From Streptomyces seoulensis (GTDB taxonomy: Bacteria > Actinomycetota > Actinomycetes > Streptomycetales > Streptomycetaceae), in the NCBI GenBank assembly GCA_013364255.1, contig CP054936.1, positions 4,432,853-4,496,852 of the forward strand: 64,000 nucleotides of DNA. Direction: 5' to 3'. How positions within the stretch are numbered: position 1 is the first letter of the stretch; every line of letters starts with the position of its first letter. Both the position numbers and the translations under genes were made by a program. Below, piece by piece: positions 10,773-19,450 of the stretch. A model generated the notes under the pieces. It was not told the origin of the DNA and did no database searches. It was given only the letters and a program-made list of their open reading frames with translations.

Positions 10773-11830
10773 GAACTCGCTACCTCTCGCAGTCGCTCGG
10801 CCGCGCGCTCCGGCGGCACGTCGTTGATGAACACGTTCATGCCGGACTCGGAACCCGCGAGGAACTTCAGCTTGCCCGAAGTGCGGCGGACGGTGAAAAG
10901 CTCGAGGTGGAGCGCGAAGTCCTCGCGGACCACGCCCTCGAACTCCGCCGGCACCTCGAACGGCGCCTGGTGCCAGGCCGCGATGTACGGAGTGGGGGCC
11001 TCCCCCTCGCCGAAGATCCGGTCGAAGCGCCTCAACAGTTCCAGATACACCTGGGGGAACTCTGTGCGCGCCGCCTCGTCCAGCGCGAGCAGGTCGGGGA
11101 CGCGGCGCTTGGGATAGAGGTGCACCTCGTAGGGCCAGTGCGCGGCGTACGGCACGAAGGCCGCCCAGTGCTCGCCCTCCAGGACCAGCCGTTCACCGGC
11201 GAGTTCGCGGGCGAGGACGGCGTCGAAGAGGTTCTCGCCGCCGGTCGTCTCCTTGTGGGCGGCGAGCGAGGCCAGCATCCGCGCGGTGCGGGGGGTGGTG
11301 AAGGGGTAGGCGTAGATCTGGCCATGGGGGTGACCCAGGGTCACGCCGATCTCGGCGCCGCGATTCTCGAAACAGAACACCTGCTCGACGGAGGGCAGAT
11401 GCGACAGCTCCGACGTCCGGTCGGTCCACGCCTCCAGGACCAGCCGCGCCTGCTCCTCGGTCAGATCGGCGAAGGACGCGTCGTGGTCGGAGGTGAAGCA
11501 GACGACCTCGCAGCGGCCCGAGTCGCCGGCCAGCGAGGGGAAGCGGTTCTCGAAGACGGCCACGTCGTAGGACGCGTCGGGGATCTCGGTGAGCCGCTCG
11601 CCGCGCGTCGGGCACAGGGGGCACTCGTCGGCCGGCGGGTGGTAGGTGCGGCCCTGGCGGTGCGAGGCCACCGCCACCGCGTCGCCGAGCAGGACGTCGG
11701 GGCGGATCTCGGAGGTGGTGACGGTCGGCTCCAGCGGGCGCCGGTCGACGGCGTCGCGCACGGTGTCGTCGCTCAGGTCGTAGTAGATCAGCTCGCGGCC
11801 GTCGGCCAGCCGGGTCGAGGTCTTCTTCAC
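10769..11830 (-). CDS. galT: Galactose-1-phosphate uridylyltransferase
   Basis: A 353-residue HIT-superfamily enzyme that exchanges galactose 1-phosphate with UDP-glucose. Active-site HPHGQ is at residues 167-171; the second His is the uridylylated nucleophile. The zinc motif CPLC (70-73) is present. The GTG at 11830 is preceded by AGGGAG at 7 bases, in preference to an upstream ATG at 11881 that lies inside promoter-like sequence. It is the first gene of the gal operon and is divergent from the symporter across 256 bp. Confidence 0.96.
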   Translation of the reverse strand: MKKTSTRLADGRELIYYDLSDDTVRDAVDRRPLEPTVTTSEIRPDVLLGDAVAVASHRQGRTYHPPADECPLCPTRGERLTEIPDASYDVAVFENRFPSLAGDSGRCEVVCFTSDHDASFADLTEEQARLVLEAWTDRTSELSHLPSVEQVFCFENRGAEIGVTLGHPHGQIYAYPFTTPRTARMLASLAAHKETTGGENLFDAVLARELAGERLVLEGEHWAAFVPYAAHWPYEVHLYPKRRVPDLLALDEAARTEFPQVYLELLRRFDRIFGEGEAPTPYIAAWHQAPFEVPAEFEGVVREDFALHLELFTVRRTSGKLKFLAGSESGMNVFINDVPPERAAERLREVASS

Positions 11831-11898
11831 TGTCGGACTCCCTACTGGTCCAAGCCCGGGCCACCGCACCCGCTCAGCCAATCAACCGAATCACTCAA

Positions 11899-11910
11899 CA
11901 CAATCAAACA
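11899..11910. repeat. 12-bp element CACAATCAAACA, copy 1
   Basis: First of two identical 12-bp sequences in the galT/symporter intergenic region; the other is 91 bp away. On the galT strand it reads TGTTTGATTGTG and lies in an AT-rich patch with several TGATTG half-sites, the kind of hexamer repeat described upstream of the S. lividans gal operon. Candidate gal regulator site. Confidence 0.5.
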
Positions 11911-11989
11911 TAACACGTCACAACCAATCATCGTAGCCCTCGCGGCAGCACAGCGCTGGCGTGGCGAAAGGTCACTCCGGCGGCTACAT

Positions 11990-12001
11990 CACAATCAAAC
12001 A
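11990..12001. repeat. 12-bp element CACAATCAAACA, copy 2
   Basis: Exact second copy of the 12-mer, in the same orientation and nearer the symporter. One copy near each divergent promoter suggests shared control of galactose uptake and catabolism, possibly by DNA looping. Confidence 0.5.
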
Positions 12002-12019
12002 AAGACAACCAACAAAAGT

Positions 12020-12048
12020 GTTCAATTCATGAACGCACAGGCGTAGGT
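12020..12048 (+). promoter_or_regulatory. Symporter promoter with GTTCA-ATTCA-TGAAC dyad
   Basis: A possible -10 TAGGTT (12043-12048) has TTCAAT (12021-12026) 16 bp upstream as a -35. A perfect 5-5-5 dyad, GTTCA and TGAAC, covers 12020-12034 and so overlaps the -35 and spacer. The start codon is 39 bases further downstream. Confidence 0.4.
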
Positions 12049-12086
12049 TCCCCGCTGGATCAGTTCGCGCGACGAAGCGAGTTCTC

Positions 12087-13778
12087 ATGCAAACCCCCAC
12101 ATACGCACCCGCGTACCTGGCAGCGGAGCTACGGCTGCCCACCAACGGTCTCGACTACGCGATCCTCGGCATCTACTTCGCCGTGGTCCTCGGCATCGGC
12201 CTCGCCGCCCGCCGCTCGGTGAAGACCAGCCTCGACTTCTTCCTGTCCGGGCGCTCCCTGCCCGCCTGGATCACCGGTCTGGCGTTCATCTCCGCCAACC
12301 TGGCCGCCACCGAGATCCTCGGCATGGCCGCCAACAGCGCCCAGTACGGCGCCTACACCGTGCACTGGTACTGGATCGGCGCCATCCCGGCCATGGTCTT
12401 CCTCGGCCTGGTGATGATGCCCTTCTACTACGGCTCCAAGGTGCGCTCGGTCCCCGAGTTCCTGCTGCTGCGCTTCGACAAGGGCGCGCACCTGCTCAGC
12501 TCGATCCTGTTCGCCTTCGCGGCCATCCTGATCGCGGGCGTCAACCTCTACGCCCTCGCGATCGTCGTGGAGGCGCTGCTGGGCTGGCCGCAGTGGGTGG
12601 CGATCGTGGTCGCGGGCTTCTTCGTGCTCGCCTACATCACCCTCGGCGGCCTGTCGTCCGCGATCTACAACGAAGTGCTCCAGTTCTTCGTGATCCTCGC
12701 GGCGCTCATCCCGCTCGTGGTGCTCAGCCTGAAGAAGGTCGGCGGCTGGGACGGCCTGACGCACAAGCTGAACGCCGCCCACGGCGACAACTTCACCTCC
12801 GCCTGGGGCGGCACCGGCATCGGCCACGCCAACCCGCTCGGCGCGAACTGGCTGACCATCGTCCTCGGCCTCGGCTTCGTGCTGTCCTTCGGCTACTGGA
12901 CGACCAACTTCGCCGAGGTGCAGCGGGCGCTGTCCGCGAAGAACCTGTCCGCCGCGCAGCGCACCCCGCTGATCGCCGCGTTCCCGAAGATCTTCATCGT
13001 CTTCCTGGTGATGATCCCGGGCCTGGTCGCCGCCGCGCTGGTGCCCAACATCGGCACCTCCACCTCCGGGCTCCAGTACAACGACGCGATCCCCTACCTG
13101 ATGCAGGAGCTGCTGCCCAACGGCGTGCTCGGCATCGCGGTGACCGGACTGCTCGCCGCGTTCATGGCCGGCATGGCCGCCAACGTGTCGTCGTTCAACA
13201 CCGTGTTCACCACCGACATCTGGGCGAAGTACCTCGTCAAGGACCGCGAGGACGCGTACTACGTGCGGTTCGGGCGGCTGATCACCGCGGTCGGCGTGCT
13301 GGCCTCGGTCGGCACGGCGTTCCTGGCGTCGTCGTTCTCGAACATCATGAGCTACCTCCAGACGCTGTTCTCCTTCTTCAACGTGCCGATGTTCGTCGTC
13401 TTCATCGTCGGCATGTTCTGGAAGCGGGCGTCCATGAAGTCCGGCTTCTGGGGACTGCTGGCCGGTACGACGGCCGCGATGGTGAACTACTTCGTCCTCT
13501 ACAAGAAGGGGATCGTGGACATCCCCACCGACCAGGGCGCCAACTTCGTCTCCGCGATCGCCGGGTTCGTCGCGGGCGCGGTGGTCATGGTGGCGGTGTC
13601 GCTGTTCACCAAGCCGAAGCCCGCCGAGGAACTGCACGGGCTCGTCTACGGCACCACGTCGCCGGGCATGGCGGAGGCGCCGGCGCCCGGGGACGAGGCC
13701 TGGTACCGCCGGCCCGCGCTGCTCGGGTGGGGCGCCGTCGCCCTCGCCGCCGTCTGCTACATCCCGTTCTCGTTCTGA
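12087..13778 (+). CDS. Sodium:solute symporter, probable Na+/galactose (SGLT-like) transporter
   Basis: A 563-residue multi-spanning membrane protein of the SSS family (LeuT fold), with about 13-14 hydrophobic segments. The early SGRSLPAWITGLAFISANLA segment (about 52-71) is the SSS signature region in SGLT-type members, and the AEVQRALSAKN loop (about 274-284) is also typical. It uses the sodium gradient to import its substrate. Divergence from galT-galE-galK and the repeated element in the shared promoter region point to galactose, as in vSGLT, but other sugars cannot be excluded. A small membrane protein follows after 21 bp in the same operon. Confidence 0.9.
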   Translation: MQTPTYAPAYLAAELRLPTNGLDYAILGIYFAVVLGIGLAARRSVKTSLDFFLSGRSLPAWITGLAFISANLAATEILGMAANSAQYGAYTVHWYWIGAIPAMVFLGLVMMPFYYGSKVRSVPEFLLLRFDKGAHLLSSILFAFAAILIAGVNLYALAIVVEALLGWPQWVAIVVAGFFVLAYITLGGLSSAIYNEVLQFFVILAALIPLVVLSLKKVGGWDGLTHKLNAAHGDNFTSAWGGTGIGHANPLGANWLTIVLGLGFVLSFGYWTTNFAEVQRALSAKNLSAAQRTPLIAAFPKIFIVFLVMIPGLVAAALVPNIGTSTSGLQYNDAIPYLMQELLPNGVLGIAVTGLLAAFMAGMAANVSSFNTVFTTDIWAKYLVKDREDAYYVRFGRLITAVGVLASVGTAFLASSFSNIMSYLQTLFSFFNVPMFVVFIVGMFWKRASMKSGFWGLLAGTTAAMVNYFVLYKKGIVDIPTDQGANFVSAIAGFVAGAVVMVAVSLFTKPKPAEELHGLVYGTTSPGMAEAPAPGDEAWYRRPALLGWGAVALAAVCYIPFSF

Positions 13779-13799
13779 CCGCGGGAGGATTGAGAGACC

Positions 13800-14162
13800 A
13801 TGTCACAGTCTGAGAACTCCGGACGGTCCGAGCGTCCCGGTCACCCCGAGCGTTCCGGTCACCCCGAGCGTTCCGGCCACTCCGAGCAGGACGTCCACCA
13901 GCACGTCACCGAGCTGGAGGGGAAGTCGGCGACCGCCGCGCGCATCTTCGACCTGCGGCGGATCATCGGCGGCCTGTTCGTGCTCTACGGGATCATCGTG
14001 ACGATCACGGGGATCACCGACTCGCAGGCGGCGATCGACAAGGCGCAGGGCGTCAACATCAACCTGTGGACCGGCATCGGGATGCTGGCCCTCGGGGTGT
14101 TCTTCCTGGTGTGGCTGAAGCTGCGCCCGGCCGAGGCGCCGAAGGGCCCGGAGCCGGAGTGA
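13800..14162 (+). CDS. Small two-helix membrane protein with repetitive N-terminus
   Basis: A 120-residue protein I do not recognise by function. Residues 1-36 are hydrophilic and contain three tandem copies of a six-residue unit (RPGHPE, RSGHPE, RSGHSE). After a short conserved-looking stretch (ATAARIFDLRRIIGG) come two membrane segments at about 57-75 and 90-108, with a charged tail. The ATG at 13800 has GGGAGGATTGAG upstream. It is 21 bp behind the symporter and is probably co-transcribed, so it may be an accessory subunit. Confidence 0.85.
   Translation: MSQSENSGRSERPGHPERSGHPERSGHSEQDVHQHVTELEGKSATAARIFDLRRIIGGLFVLYGIIVTITGITDSQAAIDKAQGVNINLWTGIGMLALGVFFLVWLKLRPAEAPKGPEPE
13833..13886 (+). 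repeat. Three tandem 18-bp units inside a coding region
   Basis: Units 13833-13850, 13851-13868 and 13869-13886 follow CGTTCCGGTCACCCCGAG with one or two differences each. Eighteen bases encode six residues, so copy-number change would keep the reading frame. Confidence 0.85.
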
Positions 14163-14181
14163 CCGGAGCCTTAAGTGAGGT

Positions 14182-14210
14182 GACCGGGGGCGGTTCGGCC
14201 GGTCCCGGTC
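14182..14210. terminator. Hairpin between convergent genes
   Basis: GACCGGG (14182-14188) pairs with CCCGGTC (14204-14210) with further GC pairing inside the loop. It lies between the convergent small membrane protein and response regulator genes and can serve both strands. Confidence 0.5.
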
Positions 14211-14215
14211 AAGCG

Positions 14216-14884
14216 TCAGGGGCGGTTCGCCCGGTCCAGCAGGCCGGTGCGGGCCGCCAGGGCCGCCGCCTCCAGGCGGGAGCCCACCCCGAGCTTCATC
14301 AGGACCCGCTGCACATGGGTGCGGGCCGTGCTGGGAGCTATGCCCATGCCCGCGGCGATCACCCGGGTGTCCTCCCCTTCGGCGACCCGCACCAGCACCT
14401 CCACCTCGCGCGGGGTGAGCAGCCGCAGCAGCCGGCGGCCCTCGTCGTCCGGTTCGGCGGCCGGGTTCAGCAGCTCCGCGAAGGCGCCTTGCAGCAGGCC
14501 GGGGGCGATCGCGGCCTCGCCCGCCCGCGCCTTCGCGATCGCCCGCTCCACGCCCTCGATCCGCTCGTCGTGGCGTACGTAGCCGCAGGCCCCCGCCGCG
14601 AAGGCGGCCGCGATGCCGCGCGGGGAGGGGACCGGGCCGAGGACCACCACCGCCACCTGCGGGCGTTCCCGCCTGATCCGGGCGACCGGGTCGAACGTGC
14701 CCGGCTCGGCCGGCGCCGCCGTGCCCAGCAGGCACACCTCCGGCGCCCGGCTGATCACCAGGTCCGCCGCGCCCGCGGCCGGCGCCGCGGCCGCCAGCAC
14801 CCGGTGCCCCCGCAGTTTGAGTGCCGAGGCCAGCGCCTCGGCGAGCAGTCGGTGGTCGTCGACCACCATGAGCCGCACTCCCAT
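14216..14884 (-). CDS. Atypical LuxR-type response regulator lacking the phospho-acceptor Asp
   Basis: A 222-residue relative of the regulator at 6339-7115. The receiver keeps the acidic pair DD (9-10), but the position expected to hold the phosphorylated Asp is Gly54 (PEVCLLGTAAP), and the conserved Lys of GYxxK is replaced (GYVRHDE). The output domain is normal: LTPREVEVLVRVAEG and then ARTHVQRVLMKLGV. It therefore probably works without phosphorylation, perhaps by ligand binding or as a constitutive dimer. The start is an ATG at 14884 with GGGGGG upstream. No kinase is adjacent. It lies just downstream of two beta-propeller membrane proteins on the same strand. Confidence 0.9.
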   Translation of the reverse strand: MGVRLMVVDDHRLLAEALASALKLRGHRVLAAAAPAAGAADLVISRAPEVCLLGTAAPAEPGTFDPVARIRRERPQVAVVVLGPVPSPRGIAAAFAAGACGYVRHDERIEGVERAIAKARAGEAAIAPGLLQGAFAELLNPAAEPDDEGRRLLRLLTPREVEVLVRVAEGEDTRVIAAGMGIAPSTARTHVQRVLMKLGVGSRLEAAALAARTGLLDRANRP

Positions 14885-15080
14885 CGAGCAACCCCCCAGT
14901 CCCCCGGCCGGCGCCCGTGCGGGCCTGTCCGTGCCGCTACGGCCCGTACGGACGGGAGGCCCCCCGGCTCTCCCGCCCGTCGCGCACCGGTGCTCCGGGA
15001 AACTACACGCTCGCCCGACCCCGCGCTGCCCCTACCGGGGGAAAGAAACCCGGATCGGCGCACTTTCCGGCGCGCGGAGG

Positions 15081-17006
15081 TCAGCCCACGCCGAAGGCCG
15101 TCGCCAGATACTTCTGGCCGCTGCTGCTCCAGTCGGAGATGTAGCGCTGGGACAGGTACAGGCGGCCGTTCTGGTAGAGGGTCTCGCCGTAGCGCACCGG
15201 GAAGCTGGCCACCAGGTCGCGGACCGAGTCGTCCGCGGAGGTCTGGAGCAGGACGGTCTGCTTGAACGTCGTGCCGTCGATGCCGACGACCTGGCCGCCC
15301 TTGTTGTAGGGCGGTTCCTTGTAGGCCACGATGTTCTGGCCGTCCATGCGCAGCGGGGTGACCGTGTAGCCCTCGCCCGCGTCCGCGCGCTGGCCGGTCT
15401 CCTTGCCGGTGCCGAGGTCCAGGGCGACGACCTCGTTGGTCTGGGCGATGCTGTCGCCGCCTGCGTCGTGCTGCGCGGTGGCCAGGTACGCCTTGTCGCC
15501 GCCGACGACGATGCCGACGCAGTCCTCGATCCGGGTGATGCCGTCGCACTTGGCGCCGTACCGGTCCGGCGGGATGGAGATCCGGGTGCGCAGGGCGCCG
15601 GTCCCGCTGTCGATGCTGAACAGGTCCGAGACGCCTTGACCCTTGCCGGAGTCGCCGACCTCCGCGCCGACCACGAGCGGGTCGGTGGAGACGACGCTCG
15701 CGTACTCGATGCCGGTGGCCAGCTTGTACTCGGAGAGCACCTTCCCGGACTTCGGGTCGATGGTCTGGATGTGCAGCTGACGGCTGCCGTACTGGCCGCA
15801 CTTGCGCACCGCGACCAGCTTCGCGCCGCCGCCGTAACCGGCGTCGTAGCAGGTGTCGCCGGGCTTCGGGCTCCACAGGACCTTGCCGGTGGCGAGGTCG
15901 AAGGCGGCGCCGCCGTTGGTGCTGCCCGCGGCGACCGTGGTGCCGCTGAGGGTGATGTTGTCGAAGTTGACGAGTTCGTCGCCGGACTTGACCGTCTTCG
16001 TCCACAGCTTCTTGCCGGCGTCGAGGTCGATCACCGCGACCTGGCTGCAGCCGTGCGAGGGCTTGGCCTTGGTCGCCATGGCGGGCTCGTACATGATCGC
16101 CGTCTTGTGGTCCGCCGTGGTGTGCGGGGTGATCTCGCACATCGGGCCGGGGAGCTTGATCGTCCAGAGCTTGGTGCCCTTGGCCGGGTCGTAGCCCACG
16201 ACCTCGGCGATGCCGGTCTTGGCGTACACCTTGTCGGTGAGCCAGGAGCCGGTGACCGTGACCTGGTCCGCCACCTTGGTCAGCGGCACCTGGAAGAGCG
16301 TCTTGGCGGTGGGGTCGGCGGGCGCCGTCTCGGTGCCGTGCGCGGAGCCGCCCTTGTCGTCGCCCTTGCCGCCGGCGCCGCCGGTGGAGTGCGCGGTGTC
16401 CTGCTTGCCGTCGTCACCGGAGGAGCGCGCGTACCAGAAGCCGCCGCCGACGATCAGCGCGATGGCGACGACGGCCGCGCCGATGATCAGCAGCTGGTTC
16501 CGGCGCGCCCTGTCGCCGCCGCCCGGCCCGCCGGGGCCCTGCTGCGGGGGGTACGGGGCGGTGGGCGGCTGGCCGGGGTAGCCGTAGCCCGGCTGTCCCG
16601 GGCCGCCCGGACCGCCAGGACCGCCCGGCTGGCCGGGGTAGCCGTAGCCGGGCTGCGGGGTGCCGTACGGGGCCGGCCGGCCGGCCCCGTAGGCGTTCGG
16701 GGGCGGGGCCTGGGCCGGAGACGGGGTTGGGGCCGGCGGCTGCGCCGGGTAGCCGTAGCCCGCCGGCGGCTGCGGGGTCTGCGGAGACTGGGGAGACTGG
16801 GGATAGCCGTAGCCGGGCGGGGTCTGCGGCGGGCCCGCCGGGGGCGGCGGGGTCTGCGGGGCGCCCTGCGGCGGCTGCGCCGGGTAGCCGTAGCCCGCCG
16901 GCTGCTGGGGCGGCTGCGCGGGCTTGCCGAGGTCCGGGCCGCTCGGGGGCGGCCCGAAACCGCCCTGCTGCGGCGGCTGGCGGGGCGGTGGCGGAGGCTG
17001 GGTCAT
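15081..17006 (-). CDS. Membrane-anchored PQQ-like beta-propeller protein with Pro/Gly/Tyr-rich N-terminus (paralogue A)
   Basis: A 641-residue protein of unknown function. Residues 1-165 are low-complexity and rich in Pro, Gln, Gly and Tyr, with recurring GYGYP blocks. One membrane helix (about 171-193, LLIIGAAVVAIALIVGGG) follows, then a Thr/Ser/Gly linker, then a beta-propeller from about residue 235 with repeats of the LDLGTGK and DPAKGTKLW kind found in PQQ_2/WD40-like domains. Orientation should leave the propeller outside. No PQQ-dehydrogenase catalytic set is seen, so it is more likely a binding or sensing scaffold. A paralogue with the same design lies immediately upstream. Confidence 0.88.
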   Translation of the reverse strand: MTQPPPPPRQPPQQGGFGPPPSGPDLGKPAQPPQQPAGYGYPAQPPQGAPQTPPPPAGPPQTPPGYGYPQSPQSPQTPQPPAGYGYPAQPPAPTPSPAQAPPPNAYGAGRPAPYGTPQPGYGYPGQPGGPGGPGGPGQPGYGYPGQPPTAPYPPQQGPGGPGGGDRARRNQLLIIGAAVVAIALIVGGGFWYARSSGDDGKQDTAHSTGGAGGKGDDKGGSAHGTETAPADPTAKTLFQVPLTKVADQVTVTGSWLTDKVYAKTGIAEVVGYDPAKGTKLWTIKLPGPMCEITPHTTADHKTAIMYEPAMATKAKPSHGCSQVAVIDLDAGKKLWTKTVKSGDELVNFDNITLSGTTVAAGSTNGGAAFDLATGKVLWSPKPGDTCYDAGYGGGAKLVAVRKCGQYGSRQLHIQTIDPKSGKVLSEYKLATGIEYASVVSTDPLVVGAEVGDSGKGQGVSDLFSIDSGTGALRTRISIPPDRYGAKCDGITRIEDCVGIVVGGDKAYLATAQHDAGGDSIAQTNEVVALDLGTGKETGQRADAGEGYTVTPLRMDGQNIVAYKEPPYNKGGQVVGIDGTTFKQTVLLQTSADDSVRDLVASFPVRYGETLYQNGRLYLSQRYISDWSSSGQKYLATAFGVG

Positions 17007-17120
17007 GACGGTGCACCTCGAAGAAACGGGAAGAGCCGGGGAAGGGCCGGGAGGAACCGGGCGGGGCCGGCAAGGGCGGGGACGAAGGCGGCGGCGGGCG
17101 AAGGCGGTGGGCGGCCCGGC

Positions 17121-19196
17121 TCAGTTGCCGAAGGCGAGCATCAGCTTCTCCCGCGACTTGTCGCTGCCGCTCAGCCGCGTGGTGGAGAGGTAGAAGCGGC
17201 CGTCGACCCAGTCGATGTCGCGGGAGAAGAAGCCGTTCTCGATCTCCGCGGTGCTCTGCGGGTTCTGGAGCAGCCTGGTCGTGGCGTGGCTCGCTCCGGC
17301 GGTCGGCACGGAGACGATCTGGCCGCCGCTGTCGTAGGACGGCTCGACGTAGGCGATCAGCTTCCCGTCCGCCACCTTGACCGGCATCATCGAGGTGTCC
17401 TCGGGGGACTTCACCCGCCACTTCTCCTTGCCGGTGGCCAGGTTGACCGCGACGATCTCGTTGGCGCCGGTGGTCGCCTGGGTCGGCAGGTAGAGGGTGT
17501 CCGCGTCGGCGGCCACGCCCTGGCAGCCCTGGAGGTCGCGTTCGAGGATCGCCCAGCCGCACTGGGGGGCGAAGGAGCCCTTGACGTCGACCTGGGAGCG
17601 GACCGCGCCGTCGTCCTTCAGGGTCGACACGTTCCAGTGCTTCTTGTCGTCCGTCGAGTACAGGACCAGCGGGTCGAGGGAGTACACCCGCTGCACCGAC
17701 CAACCCTTGGGGATCTTCCGGGTCCACCTGACCTTGCCGGTGGCCGGGTCGAGCTGCTGCACCTCGTCGTGCTCGTTGGCGCCGCCGGCCCCGCAGGAGG
17801 CGACCGATATCAGCTTGGCGCCGCCCGCGAACGCGGTCGGGAAGCACGCCTCGCCGTACTTCTCCTTCTCGTAGAGCTTGCGCCCGCTGTCCATGTCGTA
17901 GGCGACGCCCGACTGCGAGCGGCCCACCATCAGCGTCCTGCCGGTGACGGACAGCTCGACGGTGATCGTGCTGTCGAAGAGCCGGCCCTCGGAGAGCTTG
18001 ACGCTCCAGCCCTTCTTGCCGGTGTTCAGGTCGAGTTGCTGGAGCTGGTTGCACTTGGCGCGGTCGCTGGTGCCGCTCTCGTAGGCCACCACGACCTTGT
18101 CGTCGGCCGACTTCTCCGGCGTCACGGCGCAGATCTTCTGCGGGAAGGCGATCGGGGCCCAGGTCGGCTTGCCGTCACCGACGTCGTAGGCGAAGACCTG
18201 CTTGTACGCCGCCTTCACCGCCGTCTTGTCGGTGATCCACATGCCGGGGGCGTCGGCACCGGAACCGGGCGCGTCGGGCGCCTCCTTGTACCAGAGCACC
18301 TTGGCCTCGCCGGCCTGGCGGCCCTCGTTGAGGTTCTCCGGGTCGTCGCCGCCGTCGCCGCTGCCGTCACCGGGGTTGGCCGGGAGGCCGGAGGCGCCGG
18401 AGGCGGAGGGCTTGGGGTCGTCGCTCTGGTGCGCGACCGGCTTCTTGCCGCCGTCGTCGCCGCCGCTGGTGACGGCGTACACGGTGCCGCCCACCACGAG
18501 CAGCGCGGCCACCGCGGCGCCGATCACCACGGCGGGGCGGCCCTTGAACGGGTTGCGGGAGCCCCCGGGCGGCGGGGTGCCGGGCAGGCCAGGGCCGCCG
18601 GGGAACTGCGGCTGCTGCGGATAGCCGTAACCGGGCTGCGGGGCGGTGCCGTAGGGGCCCGGGGTGCCGGGGGCGCCGTAAGGGCCGGGCTGCGGGGTGC
18701 CGTAGGGGCCGGGCTGCTGCGGGGGCTGGCCGTACGGGCCGGGCTGCTGCGGGGGCTGGCCGTACGGGCCGGGGGTGCCGGGTGCGCCGTAGGGGCCGGG
18801 CTGCGGGGCGCCGTACGGGCCCGGCTGGGCGTACAGGCCGGGGGCCTGGGCGGGCTGCTGCTGCTGCGGGTAGCCGTAGCCGGGCTGGGGCTGCGGAGGA
18901 CCCGCCGGGGGCGGCGGGGTCTGCGGGGCGCCCTGCGGCGGCCCCGCCGGGGGCGGCGGCGTGGCCCGGCGCGGGTCCTGGTCGGCCGGGGGCGGAGTCG
19001 GCTGGGCTCCCTGGGGCTGCTGGGCGCCCTGGGGCTGCTGGGCTCCCTGGGGCTGCTGCTGGGGCGGTTGCGGGGCGCCGAAGCCAGGGCTCTGCGGGGC
19101 GCTCTGGGGTGGCTGCGGCGGTGGCTGCGGAGGCCGGTCCTGTGGTTCCGGTGCGCCGAAGCCGCCCTGCGGCGGCTGGTTGGGTGGCTGAGACAT
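17121..19196 (-). CDS. Membrane-anchored PQQ-like beta-propeller protein with Pro/Gly/Tyr-rich N-terminus (paralogue B)
   Basis: A 691-residue paralogue of the next gene, separated from it by 114 bp. The N-terminal 210 residues are low complexity: runs of QGAQQP and GPYGQPP, and repeated GYGYP. A membrane helix lies at about 219-242 (VVIGAAVAALLVVGGTVYAV), followed by a charged linker and a propeller of about 400 residues with LDLNTGKKGW, LDPATGKVRW and VNLATGKEKW blade motifs. The pair arose by tandem duplication. Streptomyces genomes often carry such proteins beside kinases; here the nearest signalling gene is the degenerate response regulator downstream. Function unknown. Confidence 0.88.
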   Translation of the reverse strand: MSQPPNQPPQGGFGAPEPQDRPPQPPPQPPQSAPQSPGFGAPQPPQQQPQGAQQPQGAQQPQGAQPTPPPADQDPRRATPPPPAGPPQGAPQTPPPPAGPPQPQPGYGYPQQQQPAQAPGLYAQPGPYGAPQPGPYGAPGTPGPYGQPPQQPGPYGQPPQQPGPYGTPQPGPYGAPGTPGPYGTAPQPGYGYPQQPQFPGGPGLPGTPPPGGSRNPFKGRPAVVIGAAVAALLVVGGTVYAVTSGGDDGGKKPVAHQSDDPKPSASGASGLPANPGDGSGDGGDDPENLNEGRQAGEAKVLWYKEAPDAPGSGADAPGMWITDKTAVKAAYKQVFAYDVGDGKPTWAPIAFPQKICAVTPEKSADDKVVVAYESGTSDRAKCNQLQQLDLNTGKKGWSVKLSEGRLFDSTITVELSVTGRTLMVGRSQSGVAYDMDSGRKLYEKEKYGEACFPTAFAGGAKLISVASCGAGGANEHDEVQQLDPATGKVRWTRKIPKGWSVQRVYSLDPLVLYSTDDKKHWNVSTLKDDGAVRSQVDVKGSFAPQCGWAILERDLQGCQGVAADADTLYLPTQATTGANEIVAVNLATGKEKWRVKSPEDTSMMPVKVADGKLIAYVEPSYDSGGQIVSVPTAGASHATTRLLQNPQSTAEIENGFFSRDIDWVDGRFYLSTTRLSGSDKSREKLMLAFGN

Positions 19197-19450
19197 CAGC
19201 GCGTTTCCCCCTCATCGGCTGATTTCTCGCCACGTCCGGAGCCGCGCGGTGGCCCCGGAGCCGTACTCAGCCGGTTTCAGACAGTTCTCGGACGGCCCTT
19301 TCTATCACTGGCCGCCGACACCCCACCGGGCCGTGTCCACCCCTGTTTCCAAGGGAGGACCGGCCCGTGATGCCGCCGTTACGGCGCGCCGGGAATCCGC
19401 CGGAAACCGGCACGCGCCCTTCACACGGCGCACGCGCCCCCGCCGTACGC

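Noticed and set aside
15081..17006. PQQ-dependent alcohol dehydrogenase
   Set aside because: Only the blade repeats match; the catalytic Asp/Glu, Ca-binding and disulfide features and a signal peptide are not visible.
14613..19370. A 1585-codon plus-strand frame opposite the two propeller genes
   Set aside because: It mirrors the Pro/Gly-rich coding strand and has no domain of its own.
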